5,044 nucleotides of DNA from Sphaerochaeta sp. (GTDB taxonomy: Bacteria; Spirochaetota; Spirochaetia; Sphaerochaetales; Sphaerochaetaceae): positions 1-5,044 of the forward strand of contig DMOO01000022.1 of the NCBI GenBank assembly GCA_003456855.1. The letters are read 5' to 3'. Position 1 is the first letter of the stretch. Each line of letters opens with the position of its first letter. The position numbers and the translations under genes were made by a program. Below the pieces are notes generated by a model. The model made no database searches, was not told the DNA's origin, and saw nothing but the letters and a program-made list of their open reading frames with translations. Below are positions 4,308 through 5,044 of the stretch, one piece after another.

Positions 4308-5042
4308 TTATCTTCCCAGCATGCGAAGACACATGTCGGGGTAGTTTCCTATCACAGCGTTGATGATGTGGTGTTCATCCTCCCATTCGATGAGTTGCTT
4401 CATGCGCTCCTCGGTGTTGATCGTCCATATGTTGAGGCCCACATTGCACTTTGCGCACTCTGCAACGGTCCCGTCATCAAGAAGGGCAAAGTCCGGATGC
4501 ATGTACTGGATGCCCGCCTCGACAGTTTCAGGTGCAAGGTGGATGTGCTTCTGGCCCTCGTAGAGGTAGCCGCACTCGATCTCAGGTGCAAGCTGCTTGG
4601 CTCTCATGACTGAGATCCAGTTGAAGGAAGAGAAAATGATCCTCTTCTCGAGTCCGTAGGCCTTTATCATGTTCACAGCCTTGCGTTCGATGTCTGGATA
4701 CCAGGTATTGTTCGTTTTTATTTCAACATTCGTGATAAATGAGCCATCTTTCATGAAGTCGCAGAACTCTTCGAAGGAAGGGATGGTGGCCTCGAAGGCA
4801 TCGTCCTTTGTCTTTGACGCCTTTATCTTGGTGAGCTCATTGAGCGTGAAGTCCGAAACCAGGCCGTCAATGCCTGTGGTGCGGACCAGGTTCTCGTCGT
4901 GGATGATGACCAGCTGGCCGTCACTGCTCTCGTGGATGTCCAATTCAATGCCGTCGGCACCGGCCTCGATGGCCTTTCTGAACGCCAGCATCGTGTTCTC
5001 AGGATAGTTGCCCGAGAAACCCCTGTGTGCAAACACTTTCAT
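4308..5042 (-). CDS. Glycerophosphodiester phosphodiesterase (cytoplasmic UgpQ-like), 244 aa
   Basis: Hydrolyses glycerophosphodiesters such as glycerophosphocholine or glycerophosphoethanolamine to sn-glycerol 3-phosphate and the alcohol, recycling phospholipid breakdown products. The GDPD TIM-barrel signature is complete: FAHRGFSGNYPENT (4-17) with catalytic H6 and R7, E15 and N16; GIELDIHESSDGQLVIIHDE (31-50) with metal ligands E33 and D35 and catalytic H48; NVEIKT (105-110) with metal ligand E107 and K109; and the late barrel strand NIWTIN (204-209). A length of about 244 residues and the lack of a signal peptide indicate the short cytosolic form. The start ATG lies at the window edge, so its ribosome-binding site is not visible, but the MKVFAHRG start is typical. 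First visible gene of an operon with the cyclic-nucleotide-binding protein. Confidence 0.96.
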   Translation of the reverse strand: MKVFAHRGFSGNYPENTMLAFRKAIEAGADGIELDIHESSDGQLVIIHDENLVRTTGIDGLVSDFTLNELTKIKASKTKDDAFEATIPSFEEFCDFMKDGSFITNVEIKTNNTWYPDIERKAVNMIKAYGLEKRIIFSSFNWISVMRAKQLAPEIECGYLYEGQKHIHLAPETVEAGIQYMHPDFALLDDGTVAECAKCNVGLNIWTINTEERMKQLIEWEDEHHIINAVIGNYPDMCLRMLGR

Positions 5043-5044
5043 GG

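Noticed and set aside
4203..4613. Plus-strand open frame of 136 codons across the phosphodiesterase and cyclic-nucleotide-binding genes.
   Set aside because: It lies antisense to two clearly assigned genes and has no motif or ribosome-binding site.

Overview
The window reads as a bacterial chromosome segment with an accessory left third and a housekeeping right two-thirds. The organism cannot be named from it. The CRISPR repeat resembles type II-A repeats (it shares spaced blocks with the Streptococcus pyogenes repeat), the tRNA gene does not encode its CCA tail, and the ribosome-binding sites are of the AGGAG/GGAG kind. This fits host-associated Bacillota or Spirochaetota, but that is inference with low confidence.

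Left part, 1-1240. A CRISPR array enters from outside the window and ends at 275. It shows five 36-nt repeat copies (the first cut by the window edge, the second carrying a 14-nt internal deletion) and four 30-nt spacers, the last two of which are identical. No cas gene is in view. Next comes a minus-strand gene for a 159-aa protein of unknown role with a DUF4177-like C-terminus, more A+T-rich than the genes further right. A perfect tandem 12-mer lies over its probable promoter. A strong plus-strand promoter (TTGACC, 18 nt, TGCTATAGT) then leads into a complete tRNA-Ala(GGC) gene with a clear intrinsic terminator. About 80 bp beyond the tRNA is a degenerate copy of its 3' end, possibly an old integration scar or a decayed tRNA.

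Middle, 1241-1606, has no credible gene. It does hold a 14-bp palindrome, several short hairpins, a G+C-rich hairpin followed by a T-rich stretch, and a long two-part inverted repeat that runs over the stop codon of the next gene.

Right part, 1607-5044. A minus-strand M28-family zinc aminopeptidase with all metal ligands is transcribed divergently from a plus-strand pair: a 47-aa unrecognised small protein and a flavodoxin-fold FMN oxidoreductase with a four-cysteine iron-sulfur flavoprotein motif. Converging on that pair is a minus-strand operon of a cytoplasmic glycerophosphodiester phosphodiesterase followed 10 nt later by a single-domain cyclic-nucleotide-binding protein without a DNA-binding domain.

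No complete new defence system is visible. The items most worth a second look are the damaged and duplicated units of the CRISPR array, the unknown gene and tandem 12-mer between the array and the tRNA, the tRNA 3'-end copy, the structured gene-free stretch before the peptidase, and the 47-aa protein next to the iron-sulfur flavoprotein.
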